33,386 nt of DNA from an uncultured Dietzia sp. (GCF_937873725.1 NZ_CALMYY010000100.1:1-33386), one strand, 5' to 3'. Shown: positions 22,801 through 32,296, counted from the first letter of the stretch. Notes: generated from the letters alone by a model not told the origin. Translations and numbers: made by a program.

Positions 22801-23940
22801 CTAGGTGCCCGCCGCGACCAGCTTGGCCGCCCGCCGCCTGTCGCTCTTGGAATCCGCGTCGGGAGTGGTGAGGAAGGTCGAGAACCACCGCATCCGCGGG
22901 TCCGCGTCCACGAGGAAGGCCTTGACCGCCAGCGTCAGCGGGACGGCCAGGATCGCGCCCAGCGCGCCGGCCACCGCGGACCAGAACACCAGTGACAGGA
23001 ACGTAACGGTGGGGGTCAGCCCCACGGCGTCGCCGGTGAACTTGGGCTGGATGAAGCTCTGCATGACCAGGTTGATGGCGCTGTAGATCACCACCACCCA
23101 GAGGGCGTCGCCGGGGCCGCCGGTGAGCAGCGCGAAGAGCGCCGGCGGGACGAGGCCCAGCACGAACCCGATGTTGGGGATGTAGTTGGTGACAAAGGCG
23201 AGGACGCCCCAGACCAGGGCCAGCGGCACCCCGAGGATCATCAGCGCCCCCACGTCGATGACCGCCACGATGAGGCCGAACACGGTGGAGACGATCCAGT
23301 AGGACTTCACCCCGTCGGTGAACGAGCTGAGCGCGTCCGCCAGCCGGGGTCGCTGGCGGGCGATCACGGCTCGTCGGCGGGTGATGCCGGGGGGGTCGAA
23401 CACGAGGAACGTCAGCGCGATCACGAGCACCGTGAGTTGGCCCCCCGCCGAGGACAGCTGCCCGGCCACGTTCTGCACGGTGCCGATGATCGTGCCGGGA
23501 GACACGCCCTGGAGGCTCGAGGACACCTGCTCCTGACTCACGCCGAAGGTGCCCAGGAACTCGATGGTCTGCTCGTAGAGCTGGACGAACTTGTCCTGGT
23601 ACTGCGGGATCTCCTCGGCGGCGATCCACAGCGCCCACACGAGCATGCCGACCAGCGCCGCCAGGACCAGATAGAGCACCAGCAGGACGATGATCATCCC
23701 GCCCCACCTGGGCAGTCCGGCGCGCTCGAGCGACTTCTGGAGGGGCTGGGCGGCAATCACGAGGTTCAGGGCGAGAAAGGCCGGCATGATCATGTTCGCG
23801 TGCTGGGAGATCCCCCAGAGCACCACGACCACAGCGGCCAGGGACACCACCGTGACGGCGGCGATCCCCCAGCCCTTGGGCTCCTCGTGCGGAGCGGGGA
23901 CGTCCACCACGGACTGGTCGGACGCGTCAGTGCGGGCCAT
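22801..23940 (-). CDS. AI-2E family transporter
   Basis: A 379-residue membrane protein of the AI-2E/PerM family. It has about eight helices. The conserved stretch YWIVSTVFGLIVAVIDVGAL, the NYIPNIGFVLGLVPP segment (about 268-282) and the re-entrant region near VVIYSAINLVMQSFIQPKF are typical. Family members were named for autoinducer-2 export, but others exchange Na+/H+ or have unknown roles, so the substrate is open. ATG 23940 follows AGGAGGGG; the longer frame to 23991 is rejected. A TACCCT -10-like element is on the minus strand at 23988-23983, with an 8-bp hairpin (23951-23970) in the leader. Confidence 0.9.
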   Translation of the reverse strand: MARTDASDQSVVDVPAPHEEPKGWGIAAVTVVSLAAVVVVLWGISQHANMIMPAFLALNLVIAAQPLQKSLERAGLPRWGGMIIVLLVLYLVLAALVGMLVWALWIAAEEIPQYQDKFVQLYEQTIEFLGTFGVSQEQVSSSLQGVSPGTIIGTVQNVAGQLSSAGGQLTVLVIALTFLVFDPPGITRRRAVIARQRPRLADALSSFTDGVKSYWIVSTVFGLIVAVIDVGALMILGVPLALVWGVLAFVTNYIPNIGFVLGLVPPALFALLTGGPGDALWVVVIYSAINLVMQSFIQPKFTGDAVGLTPTVTFLSLVFWSAVAGALGAILAVPLTLAVKAFLVDADPRMRWFSTFLTTPDADSKSDRRRAAKLVAAGT

Positions 23941-24323
23941 CGCCCCTCCTGTTCCGAGCGCCCTCGGAGCAGGGCTGCATCGAGGGTACATCGAACCCCG
24001 CCGCCACTTGCCTCACTTTGCACCACGTGCGTCACGCCGGACGCGAGCCCGATTCCGCGGGCGAGGCCCGACATCCTCACCACAGCCCTGTCCAATTAGC
24101 CCGGCTTATAACACAGACCCCTCTCAGGCTCAGCTTTTCCGCGACACGTCCCCGACGATTCCCCAGGTCAGAATTGTATTGCTCACCAAACAACAAGCAG
24201 CACTAGGCTTCTCGTATCTCTGGTAAGTAACTATTCACCAAAGTCCTTGACGTTAACAACCGTGTGGGAAGACGCTTATTTGGCCTCGGTCGAGGCTGAC
24301 TACCTCACGCAAGGGCCCATCCC
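23941..24323. other. 383-bp AT-richer gap opening the polysaccharide locus
   Basis: No credible gene was found; the open frames here are short and lack ribosome-binding sites. The left part carries the AI-2E promoter and leader. From about 24100 base composition shifts to roughly half A/T, unlike any other stretch in the window. Promoter-like boxes for the plus-strand operon are TTGCTC (24179-24184) with TAGGCT (24204-24209, 19-base spacer) and an isolated TTGACG (24247-24252). GCCTC-GGTC-GAGGC (24283-24296) can form a small hairpin in the leader. Confidence 0.6.
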
Positions 24324-25886
24324 ATGACATCCACACCTCTCCGGAGAACGGAACCCGCGCACGCGGGACCGGCGTTGCACCACGAGATACCGTCCGCCCC
24401 GGGCTCCGCAGAACACCCGACCGCCGCGAGGCGGGGACTGTTCCATCGCCACGACCACGGTTGGGCCTCCCCCTACAGTCACAACCTGTGGTGGTCGGAC
24501 GCGATCGTGGTGAGCCTGGCCGTGATCGTCGCCTACTTCCTGAGGTTCGGGATCGAACCCCAGGGGATCGCGATCATGCATCGGAACGTGCCCCTGGTGC
24601 TGGTGACGGTCACGCTCGGCGCGATCTGGGTGGGATGCCTTCGTCTGACCAACAGCTACGACCCGCGCGTGTTCGGGGCGGGGACCGACGAGTACAGCCG
24701 AGTCGCCAGGGCGTCGTTCTGGCTCTTCGGCGGGCTGGCCATCGTCGAGGTGCTGTTCCGGCCGGAGATCGCGCGAGGATTCGAGGCGATAGCACTTCCG
24801 CTCGGGAGCGTCGGCCTGCTGGTGACTCGCTGGTTCTGGCGCCGTCGACTGTCGGCACGTCGCTCGAGGGGCGAGGCGCTGGAGCGACTCCTCATCGTGG
24901 GATCGGTCGACTCCTCCTCCGCGCTGGCCGAACGCCTGTCGGCGACGCCTGCATTCGGCTACACGGTGGTCGGCCTGTGCGCGCGCCCGGAACGCGCCCT
25001 CGGCCACGCCGAGAGCGACCCGACGAACAAGCTGGGCGTCCCGATCGTCGGAGACTGGGATTCCGTGAGTAATGCCGTGAAGACGTCGGGCGCGACCACC
25101 GTGGCGGTCACGGCGGCCAACATGTTGGGTCCCACCATGATGCAGGCACTCTGCTGGGAACTCGACGAGCTGGATGTCCGACTGTTCGTCGCCCCGGGTC
25201 TGGTCGACGTCTCCGGCCCACGCGTACTCATGCGGCCGATGGCGGGTCTGCCGCTGCTGCACATCAGCCGGCCGCAGTACAAGAACTCGGTTCGGCTCTG
25301 GAAGGCCATCTCGGACCGGCTGGGAGCGGCGGTCCTCCTACTCGCGCTGTCACCGGTCCTGCTGGCGGTCGCCGTCGCCATCAAGCTCGACTCCCGTGGC
25401 CCGGTCTTCTATCGCGCCACTCGTATCGGATACCAGAACGAGCCGTTCCGGATGTGGAAGTTCCGGTCGATGGTGGTCGACGCCGACGCTCGACGCGCAG
25501 CGCTGGCCGGATCCGACGACGGCAACGGGGTCCTGTTCAAGGTGAGGGACGACCCGCGGGTCACACGCGTCGGGAAGTGGATCCGTCGGTACAGCCTCGA
25601 CGAATTCCCGCAACTGTTCAACGTCCTGTCGGGGGACATGAGCATCGTCGGCCCGCGTCCCCCACTGACGGAGGAGGTCGAGAAGTACGACGGCCGCGTC
25701 TCCCGACGGATGTTGGTCAAGCCGGGGATGACCGGACTGTGGCAGGTGTCGGGGCGATCGGACCTCACGTGGGAGGAGTCCGTGCGCCTGGATCTGTACT
25801 ACGTGGAGAACTGGTCGCTGATGCAGGATCTGGCGATCCTGTGGCGTACGGCTCGGGCCGTGCTCTCCAGCGACGGAGCCTACTGA
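24324..25886 (+). CDS. Polyprenyl-phosphate sugar-1-phosphate transferase (WbaP/ExoY type)
   Basis: A 520-residue membrane enzyme that starts polysaccharide synthesis by moving a sugar-1-phosphate from a UDP-sugar to undecaprenyl or decaprenyl phosphate. About four helices fill residues 50-175. A CoA_binding_3-like domain covers about 190-310. After a re-entrant helix near 330-355 comes the Bac_transf catalytic domain: [41 protein letters not shown], and [17 protein letters not shown] 24324 follows AAGGG. The stop overlaps the next gene's ATG by one base. It opens the glycan operon and probably receives one of the amino sugars made by the genes behind it. Confidence 0.94.
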   Translation: MTSTPLRRTEPAHAGPALHHEIPSAPGSAEHPTAARRGLFHRHDHGWASPYSHNLWWSDAIVVSLAVIVAYFLRFGIEPQGIAIMHRNVPLVLVTVTLGAIWVGCLRLTNSYDPRVFGAGTDEYSRVARASFWLFGGLAIVEVLFRPEIARGFEAIALPLGSVGLLVTRWFWRRRLSARRSRGEALERLLIVGSVDSSSALAERLSATPAFGYTVVGLCARPERALGHAESDPTNKLGVPIVGDWDSVSNAVKTSGATTVAVTAANMLGPTMMQALCWELDELDVRLFVAPGLVDVSGPRVLMRPMAGLPLLHISRPQYKNSVRLWKAISDRLGAAVLLLALSPVLLAVAVAIKLDSRGPVFYRATRIGYQNEPFRMWKFRSMVVDADARRAALAGSDDGNGVLFKVRDDPRVTRVGKWIRRYSLDEFPQLFNVLSGDMSIVGPRPPLTEEVEKYDGRVSRRMLVKPGMTGLWQVSGRSDLTWEESVRLDLYYVENWSLMQDLAILWRTARAVLSSDGAY

Positions 25887-26989
25887 TGTCCCGCCTGAAC
25901 CCGGACTACGCGAGAAGAGACGAGATGCCTGCTGAGAGACTGCGGATCGCTGTTGTCGGCGCCGGATACTGGGGGCCGAACCTGGCCCGGAACTTCGCGC
26001 AGAGCCCCGACTGGGACCTGGCCGCCGTGTGCGACCTCGACGGAGAGCGCGCGAGAGTCGTGGCCGACCGCGTCGGCGCTGCGTCGACGTCGTCGTTGGA
26101 CGAGGTGTTGGACGATCCCACGATCCACGCCGTCGCGATCGCGACGCCCGCACGGACACACGCGAAGATCGCCACGGCCGCGCTCGGGAACGGCAAACAC
26201 GTCGTGGTCGAGAAGCCGCTGGCCGACTCGAGGGGTGCCGGGGTCGAGATGTACGAGGCCGCGGAACGCAACGGTCTCGTGCTCATGGCCGACCACACCT
26301 ACTGCTACACGCCGGCCGTGTTGAAGATCCGCGACCTCATCGCGTCGGGCGAGACCGGCGAGATCCTCTACATCGACAGCGTCCGGATCAACCTCGGCCT
26401 GATCCAGCCGGACGTGGACGTCCTCTGGGATCTCGCCCCGCACGATCTGTCGATCCTCGACTTCATCCTCACCGACGGGCTCGACATGACCGAGGTCTCC
26501 GCGGTGGGGTCCGACCCGCTCGACACCGGCAAGGCGTGCGTCGGCTACCTCACCCTGCCACTCGGAAGCGGTGGGATCGCCCACGTCCACGTGAACTGGC
26601 TGAGCCCCACCAAGATCCGGCGGATGGTGATCGCCGGCACTCTGCGCACCATCGTCTGGGACGACCTCAACCCCCAGCAGCGCATCAGCGTCTACGACCG
26701 GGGCATCGACCTCGAGTCGCAGTCGCGCACGGAGGCGAACGTGACCCCGGCGACCGTCTCGTACCGGCTCGGGGGGATGTGGGCGCCTGCGCTGGCGGAG
26801 CAGGAGGCGCTGGCCAACATGGCGACGGAGTTCGCGGCCGCGATCCGGGGCAGTCGCGCGGCGCGCACCAGCGGCGGGTCGGGTCTCCGCGTGCTCTCCG
26901 TCCTGGAGGCGGCCGCACAGAGCCTCGCCAAGGGCGGCATGCCGGTCGCCGTCGAGCACGGGGTCCCCAAGGTGGAGGAGATGGTATGA
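25886..26989 (+). CDS. Gfo/Idh/MocA family sugar oxidoreductase
   Basis: A 367-residue NAD(P)-dependent dehydrogenase. The Rossmann motif is VVGAGYWGPN just after the N-terminus, EKPLA carries the conserved catalytic lysine, and LAPHDLSILDF lies in the catalytic beta-domain. In amino-sugar loci such enzymes (WbpB and relatives) oxidise C3 of a nucleotide sugar so that an aminotransferase can act, a plausible role here. ATG 25886 overlaps the upstream stop and has GGAG seven bases before it; ATG 25925 is an alternative that starts immediately before the Rossmann fold. The stop overlaps the next ATG (ATGA). Confidence 0.9.
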   Translation: MSRLNPDYARRDEMPAERLRIAVVGAGYWGPNLARNFAQSPDWDLAAVCDLDGERARVVADRVGAASTSSLDEVLDDPTIHAVAIATPARTHAKIATAALGNGKHVVVEKPLADSRGAGVEMYEAAERNGLVLMADHTYCYTPAVLKIRDLIASGETGEILYIDSVRINLGLIQPDVDVLWDLAPHDLSILDFILTDGLDMTEVSAVGSDPLDTGKACVGYLTLPLGSGGIAHVHVNWLSPTKIRRMVIAGTLRTIVWDDLNPQQRISVYDRGIDLESQSRTEANVTPATVSYRLGGMWAPALAEQEALANMATEFAAAIRGSRAARTSGGSGLRVLSVLEAAAQSLAKGGMPVAVEHGVPKVEEMV

Positions 26990-27981
26990 CAAGGCTCGAA
27001 GGTGCACAGGTCCTGGTGACGGGTGGCGCGGGGACCATCGGTTCCACTCTCGTCGATCAGCTCGTGGCAGCCGGCGTCGCCCGGGTGGATGTCCTGGACA
27101 ACCTCGTGCGCGGGCGGCGCGCCAACCTCGACGCCGCCCTCGCGAGTGGGCGGGTGAACTTCATCGAGGGCGACATCCGCGACGCAGCCCTGGTCGACGA
27201 GGTGACGGCCGGGAAGGACGTCGTCTTCCACCAGGCGGCCATCCGCATCACGCAATGCGCCGAGGAACCGCGCCTGGCCCTGGAAGTCATGGTCGACGGG
27301 ACCTTCAACGTCGTCGACGCCGCCGCCAGACACGGTGTGGACAAACTCATCGCGGCATCCAGCGCGTCCGTCTACGGGATGGCCGAGGTCTTCCCGACCG
27401 ACGAGCGCCATCATCACGAGAACAACGACACGCTGTACGGCGCGGCGAAGACCTTCAACGAGGGTCTGCTGAAGAGCTTCCGCGCGATGAGTGGGCTCGA
27501 CTACGTGGCGCTGCGCTACTTCAACGTCTACGGGCCCCGCATGGACGTGCACGGCGTCTACACGGAGGTGCTCGTGCGATGGATGGAGCGGATCGCGGAC
27601 GGCCGACCGCCACTGATCTTCGGCGACGGCCACCAGACGATGGACTTCGTCTGCGTCCCGGACATCGCGCGAGCCAACATCCTCGCGGCGGCGAGTGACA
27701 TCACCGCGGGAACCTACAACGTCGCGAGCGGCACCGAGACCAGTCTGCGCGACCTCGCCGAGATGCTGCTCGACGTCATGGATTCGGACCTGGAGATCGA
27801 GTTCGGACAGGAGCGCGCCGTCAACGGTGTGGTTCGCCGCCTGGCCGACACCACGGCCGCCCGGCGTGACCTCGGGTTCGAGGCCACGATCGGGTTGCAG
27901 GACGGCCTACGCCGGCTCGTGGAGTGGTGGGCACCGTTGCGCGAGGAGATCGCCGCGGGCCGGAAGCCGGGTGCGTCGTGA
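26986..27981 (+). CDS. NAD-dependent epimerase/dehydratase (extended SDR)
   Basis: A 331-residue nucleotide-sugar SDR. TGGAGTIG (12-19) binds NAD. The catalytic set is the Ser-rich ASSASVYG with Tyr151-x-x-x-Lys155 (LYGAAK). RYFNVYGPRMD follows, as in UDP-sugar 4-epimerases of the GalE/WbpP group. The Asp-Glu pair that marks 4,6-dehydratases is absent at the active site, so 4-epimerase is favoured over dehydratase. It overlaps both neighbours by four bases. It probably supplies an epimerised UDP-hexose or UDP-HexNAc to the locus; the exact sugar is unknown. Confidence 0.88.
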   Translation: MTRLEGAQVLVTGGAGTIGSTLVDQLVAAGVARVDVLDNLVRGRRANLDAALASGRVNFIEGDIRDAALVDEVTAGKDVVFHQAAIRITQCAEEPRLALEVMVDGTFNVVDAAARHGVDKLIAASSASVYGMAEVFPTDERHHHENNDTLYGAAKTFNEGLLKSFRAMSGLDYVALRYFNVYGPRMDVHGVYTEVLVRWMERIADGRPPLIFGDGHQTMDFVCVPDIARANILAAASDITAGTYNVASGTETSLRDLAEMLLDVMDSDLEIEFGQERAVNGVVRRLADTTAARRDLGFEATIGLQDGLRRLVEWWAPLREEIAAGRKPGAS

Positions 27982-29114
27982 ATCGCATCAACGTCATGAA
28001 GCCCTGGCTGGGCCAGGAGGAGATCGACGCGGTCGCCGAGGCGATCAGCAGCGGATGGGTGGCGCAGGGCCCACGCGTCATCGCCTTCGAGGAGGAGTTC
28101 GCGGCCGCGATGCAGGCGGACTTCGCGGTGGCCACCTCCAGTTGCACCACCGCCCTGCACCTGGCGTTGATCGTGGCCGGGATCGGTCCGGGCGACGAGG
28201 TGGTGGTGCCGTCCCTCTCGTTCATCGCCACGACCAATGCCGCTCGCTACGTCGGAGCGGAGCCGGTCTTCGCTGACGTCGACCCCCACAGCGGCAACGT
28301 CACCGCCAAAACCGTCACGGCCGCGCTGACCCCGCGGACACGCGCGGTGATCGTGGTCGACCAGGGCGGCGTGCCCGTCGATCTCGACGCCATCCGGGCG
28401 GTCACCGATCCCCGCGACATCGTGGTGGTGGAGGATGCCGCCTGCGGCGCCGGCTCCACCTACCGGGGCGCACCCGTCGGCGCCGGGGCGGTGTTGGCGA
28501 CCTGGTCGTTCCACCCCCGCAAGCTGTTGACCACCGGCGAGGGCGGGATGCTCACCACCAGCAACCGCGAGTGGGCGGACCGCGCCCGCCAGCTGCGCGA
28601 GCATGCCATGTCGGTGTCGGCGGCCGAGCGTCACCATTCCACGCTGCCGGCGGCCGAGACCTACCCCGAGGTCGGGTTCAACTTCCGGATGACCGACCTG
28701 CAGGCGGCGATGGGGCGCGTGCAGCTCGGCAGGCTGCCCGACATCGTGGCCCGGCGCCGGGAGATCGCCGCCCGCTACTCGGCGGCGATCTCCGAGGTGG
28801 ACGGCCTGCGCGCCGTCGCCGATCCGCAACACGGGACGAGCAACTTCCAGTCCTTCTGGGTGGAGGTCTCGGCCCCCTACCCCACCGACCGAGACGGATT
28901 GCTCGGCGCGTTGGCCGCGGCCGACATCTCGGCACGCCGGGGGATCATGGCGGCCCATCGCGAGCCTCCGTACAGCGATCTCACCCCGGAAGACGGCCTG
29001 CCCGCGACGGATCGGCTGCACGAGGGAACGCTGATCCTGCCGGTCTTCCACCAGATGACCGACGACGAGCAGGACCGCGTCATCGACGTCCTACGCGCAC
29101 CGGCACCGGCATGA
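27978..29114 (+). CDS. DegT/DnrJ/EryC1 aminotransferase 1
   Basis: A 378-residue PLP enzyme that aminates a keto-nucleotide sugar. The PLP lysine is Lys182 in SFHPRKLLTTGEGGML. Other signatures are SSCTTALHLAL near the phosphate-binding loop, VVVPSLSFIATTNA and VVEDAACGAGS. Its style (PWLGQEEIDAV, SGWVAQGP, FNFRMTDLQAA) is that of the PglE/PseC-like sugar 4-aminotransferases. It is immediately followed by a PglD-like acetyltransferase, the same pairing as in bacillosamine synthesis. The GTG start lies in the SDR stop. C3 versus C4 specificity cannot be decided from sequence alone. Confidence 0.92.
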   Translation: MNRINVMKPWLGQEEIDAVAEAISSGWVAQGPRVIAFEEEFAAAMQADFAVATSSCTTALHLALIVAGIGPGDEVVVPSLSFIATTNAARYVGAEPVFADVDPHSGNVTAKTVTAALTPRTRAVIVVDQGGVPVDLDAIRAVTDPRDIVVVEDAACGAGSTYRGAPVGAGAVLATWSFHPRKLLTTGEGGMLTTSNREWADRARQLREHAMSVSAAERHHSTLPAAETYPEVGFNFRMTDLQAAMGRVQLGRLPDIVARRREIAARYSAAISEVDGLRAVADPQHGTSNFQSFWVEVSAPYPTDRDGLLGALAAADISARRGIMAAHREPPYSDLTPEDGLPATDRLHEGTLILPVFHQMTDDEQDRVIDVLRAPAPA

Positions 29115-29734
29115 CGGCGGGACTGCTCCTGGTGGGTGCCGGCGGACTCGCGCGCGAGGTGCTCGCCGCGGGCCTCACGGCGGTCGGGATCCTCGACGAC
29201 GATCCGGCCCTCGCCGGAAGGAGCGTCTCGGGCACTCCGGTACTCGGTGCGGTGGCGGCCGCGGCCGGTCGCCCCGAACAGCTGCTCATCACGATCGGTC
29301 CCAGCACGGCCAGGCAGCGTGTCGTCACCGCACTCGCGCAGATGGGCATCGGCCCCGAGCGGTACGGCACGTTCGTCGCCCGGTCGGCGGTGGTGGGGTC
29401 CTCCAGCACGGTCGGCGTCGGCTCGATCCTGCTGGACGGCGTCGTGATCACCGCCGACGCCGAGGTGGGCCGCCACGTGGTGATCATGCCGAACTGCACG
29501 ATCACGCACGACGATCGGGTGGCCGACTTCGCGACCCTGGCCGCCGGCGCCTCGCTCGGCGGTGGCGTCCACATCGGCGAAGCCGCCTACATCGGAATGA
29601 ATGCCTCCGTCCATCCCGGCCGCTCGATCGGGGCAAGCACGACGGTCGGCATGGGGGCGGTGGTGCTCGGCGACCTGCCGAGGGACCAGACGTGGGCCGG
29701 GGTGCCGGCGCGTCGAGTGGAGAGGAGAGGGTGA
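29111..29734 (+). CDS. PglD/NeuD-like sugar O/N-acyltransferase
   Basis: A 207-residue acetyltransferase. It has an N-terminal Rossmann-like PglD_N domain (LLLVGAGGLAREVLAAG) that holds the UDP-sugar, followed by a left-handed beta-helix from about 85 to 190. The putative catalytic base is His133 in NCTITHDDRVADF, as in PglD. Preceded by aminotransferase 1 with a four-base overlap, it most likely N-acetylates the new amino group. O-acetylation, as in NeuD, is the alternative. Its stop overlaps the start of aminotransferase 2. Confidence 0.9.
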   Translation: MTAGLLLVGAGGLAREVLAAGLTAVGILDDDPALAGRSVSGTPVLGAVAAAAGRPEQLLITIGPSTARQRVVTALAQMGIGPERYGTFVARSAVVGSSSTVGVGSILLDGVVITADAEVGRHVVIMPNCTITHDDRVADFATLAAGASLGGGVHIGEAAYIGMNASVHPGRSIGASTTVGMGAVVLGDLPRDQTWAGVPARRVERRG

Positions 29735-30843
29735 TGAACCACGTTCCGTTCCTGGACCTGGCGGCACAATCGGCGGAGATCGCCGACGAGGTGCTGCCGG
29801 TGTGGCGGCGCCAGCTGGCCACCGGAGGCTTCATCGGCGGCCCGGAGGTGGCCGCGTTCGAGGCGGAGTACGCCGACTACCTCGGGGTACCGCACGTCGT
29901 GGGCGTCTCGAACGGCACCGACGCCCTGGAACTCGCCTTCCGCGCCTCGGGGGTGGGCCCGGGTGACGAGGTCATCATGCCGGCCAACACCTTCATCGCG
30001 ACCGCGGAGGCGGTCTCACGGATCGGCGCGGTGCCGGTCTTCGTCGACGTCGACGCGGACCATCTCCTCATCGATCCGCAGTGCGTCGACGCCGCGATCA
30101 CCGCACGAACCCGCGCGCTCGTCCCGGTGCATCTGTTCGGGCAGACGGCTCCGCTCGAGGCGCTCGTGCCGATCGCGGACAAGCACGGCCTGACCATCGT
30201 GGAAGACGCGGCCCAGGCTCAGGGCGCGTCGGGTCCGGCCGGCCGGGCCGGCGCGATCGCCCCCGTCTCCGCCACCAGCTTCTACCCCGGTAAGAACCTC
30301 GGCGCGGCCGGGGACGCCGGTGCGGTGATGACCAGGGACCCAGAGGTCTCCTCGCTGGTCCGAAACCTCGGTGCCCACGGCAGTTCGGTGAAGTACTCGC
30401 ACGACCACGTGGGAATGAACGCGCGACTGGACGCCATCCAGGCGACCGTGCTGCGAGCCAAGCTCCGGCGCCTGGAGGGGTGGAACGAGGCGCGCCGCGC
30501 TGCCGCCGAGCGCTATCGCTGGCTTCTCGGGGACACCCCCGGGGTCAGGCTCCCACAGACGCGCCCGGGGAATATCGACGTCTGGCACCTCTACGTGGTG
30601 CAGGTCGAGAGGCGGGACCAGGTCATCACCGCTCTCACGGACGCCGGGATCGGCACGGGGATCCACTATCCGACCCCGGTGCCGCTCACCAAGGCGTACG
30701 CGCCGCTGGGCTACCGGCCGGGGCAGTTCCCTGTGGCCGAACGCGCGGCCGCACGGATCCTCTCGCTACCGATGTTCCCGCACCTCAGTGCCGAGCAGCA
30801 GGAGCGCACCGCGGAGGCCCTGGCCGCCGCGGTGTCCACCTGA
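29734..30843 (+). CDS. DegT/DnrJ/EryC1 aminotransferase 2
   Basis: A 369-residue PLP aminotransferase distinct from its neighbour at 27978. The PLP lysine is Lys187 in SFYPGKNLGAAGDAGAV. VSNGTDALELAFRASGVG, PANTFIATAEAVSRIG and VEDAAQAQGA place it with the FdtB/QdtB/DesV group and WbpE-like enzymes that aminate 3-keto sugars. The Gfo/Idh/MocA oxidoreductase at 25886 could provide such a 3-keto substrate. ATG 29734 is chosen over GTG 29731; GGAGAGGAGAGG lies in front. Two non-identical aminotransferases imply either two amino sugars or one diamino sugar. Confidence 0.92.
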   Translation: MNHVPFLDLAAQSAEIADEVLPVWRRQLATGGFIGGPEVAAFEAEYADYLGVPHVVGVSNGTDALELAFRASGVGPGDEVIMPANTFIATAEAVSRIGAVPVFVDVDADHLLIDPQCVDAAITARTRALVPVHLFGQTAPLEALVPIADKHGLTIVEDAAQAQGASGPAGRAGAIAPVSATSFYPGKNLGAAGDAGAVMTRDPEVSSLVRNLGAHGSSVKYSHDHVGMNARLDAIQATVLRAKLRRLEGWNEARRAAAERYRWLLGDTPGVRLPQTRPGNIDVWHLYVVQVERRDQVITALTDAGIGTGIHYPTPVPLTKAYAPLGYRPGQFPVAERAAARILSLPMFPHLSAEQQERTAEALAAAVST

Positions 30844-30853
30844 CGGGCTCGTG

Positions 30854-32296
30854 ATGACCACCAGCGGGCAGCCCGGGGCGCGCCGGGCGCTGCTGTGGAG
30901 CTTCGGCAACACCGCCGTCGGCAAGTTCGGGACGCTGTTCATCTCGATAGTCATCGCCCGGATCCTGGGGCCGGACGAGCTCGGCACCTACGCGGTCGCC
31001 CTCGTCGCCCTCGCCGCCGTGTTGAGCTTCAACGAACTGGGGGTCAGCCTGGCGATCGTGCGATGGGAGGAGGATCCCTCCCGGATCGCTCCGACCGTCA
31101 CGACGATCTCCGTGGTCACCAGCCTCGCCGTGTTCGTCGCCGCCTGGATCGCGACCCCGGCGTTCGCCGCCGCGATGGGCGACCCTGGAGCGACGGGTGT
31201 CGTGCGCTTGATGCTCGTGTGCGTTCCGCTGAACGGCGTGGCCGCCACACCGGCGGCGCTACTCCAACGCGACTACCAGCAGGGTCGTCGCGCGGCCGCC
31301 GACCAGGTCAACATCTGGCTCGGCGCGGTGCTCTCCGTGTCCCTGGCGAGCGTGGGCCTGGGGGCGATGAGCCTCGCCGTCGGCCGGGCGGTGGCGGCGA
31401 TCGTCTTCACCGGCATGCTGATCCGGCTGTCGCCGTCTCGACTGAGCCTCGGCTGGAACCGGGAGGTGGTGCGGCCGCTGCTGAGGTTCGGAATCCCGCT
31501 GGCCGGATCCAGCCTGGTCGTCTTTGCGGTCGCGTACGCGGATCAACTCGTGGTCGGCAACAGGCTCGGCACCCAGGCGCTGGGTTTCTACCTGCTCGCG
31601 TTCAACCTCGCGAGCTGGCCGGTCACCGTCTTCTCCCAGCCGATCAGGGCGGTGGCACCGGCCGCGTTCGCCCGCATCCAGCACGACGCCCGGCTCATGG
31701 ACCGGAACTTCCGATCGGCGTTCCGCCTGGTGCTGGTTCTGGCGCTGCCCGCCTGCGCGTTCCTGGCCGGTGCGGCGGAACCCGTCGTCACGCTCGTGTA
31801 CGGGGAGATCTGGGCCCCCGCCGCGCCCGCCCTGCAGTGGCTCGCGTGTCAGGCGGCGGTCCGCATCGCGTTTGAGCTCTCGTACGATTTCCTCGCCGTC
31901 AAGCGTCGATCTGTCGCCCTCATGACCATTCAGGTGTGTTGGCTCGCCGCATTGGTCCCCGCGCTCGTGGTGGGGTCCCGCCACGGGATCGTCGGCGTCG
32001 CCGCCGCGCAGTGCGCGGTCGCGATCCTCGTCCTCCTCGTCTGTTACGGGTGGGCGCTGCACGGTGCGGGAATACGGCTGGGCGCCATGATCCGCACCTC
32101 CCTCGTCCCGGTGGCCGGCGGCACGCTGGTGTGGGCTGGGAGTCGCGCCGCTGCGCAGGGTCACCCGCAGGCCCTCGTCGCGGTGACGACGGCGGGCGTG
32201 GTCACCCTGGCGATCACCGGCGCGTTGGCGTGGGCGTCGAGGACCCACCTCCACCTGCTCCGGAGCACCGACGTCCTCGAGGAGGTGCCCGCGTGA
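30854..32296 (+). CDS. Wzx-type polysaccharide flippase/exporter
   Basis: A 480-residue membrane protein with about 12-14 helices, of the MVF/polysaccharide-synthase superfamily (Wzx, TuaB). WSFGNTAVGKFGTLFISIVI with ARILGPDELG at the N-terminus and ALLQRDYQQGR in the centre are typical, as is the VFAVAYADQLVVGNRLG helix pair. It would flip the lipid-linked repeat unit across the plasma membrane. ATG 30854 is used; GTG 30851 is possible. It follows aminotransferase 2 after 10 bases and overlaps the next glycosyltransferase by four bases. No Wzy polymerase is seen inside the window. Confidence 0.9.
   Translation: MTTSGQPGARRALLWSFGNTAVGKFGTLFISIVIARILGPDELGTYAVALVALAAVLSFNELGVSLAIVRWEEDPSRIAPTVTTISVVTSLAVFVAAWIATPAFAAAMGDPGATGVVRLMLVCVPLNGVAATPAALLQRDYQQGRRAAADQVNIWLGAVLSVSLASVGLGAMSLAVGRAVAAIVFTGMLIRLSPSRLSLGWNREVVRPLLRFGIPLAGSSLVVFAVAYADQLVVGNRLGTQALGFYLLAFNLASWPVTVFSQPIRAVAPAAFARIQHDARLMDRNFRSAFRLVLVLALPACAFLAGAAEPVVTLVYGEIWAPAAPALQWLACQAAVRIAFELSYDFLAVKRRSVALMTIQVCWLAALVPALVVGSRHGIVGVAAAQCAVAILVLLVCYGWALHGAGIRLGAMIRTSLVPVAGGTLVWAGSRAAAQGHPQALVAVTTAGVVTLAITGALAWASRTHLHLLRSTDVLEEVPA

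Noticed and set aside
24018..24206. A 62-codon frame in the gap before the polysaccharide locus
   Set aside because: No ribosome-binding site, mixed composition across the frame and no recognisable domain or membrane segment.
23941..24323. An insertion-sequence remnant or attachment site at the edge of the polysaccharide locus
   Set aside because: No transposase fragment, terminal inverted repeats or flanking duplication could be seen, and no tRNA gene lies here.
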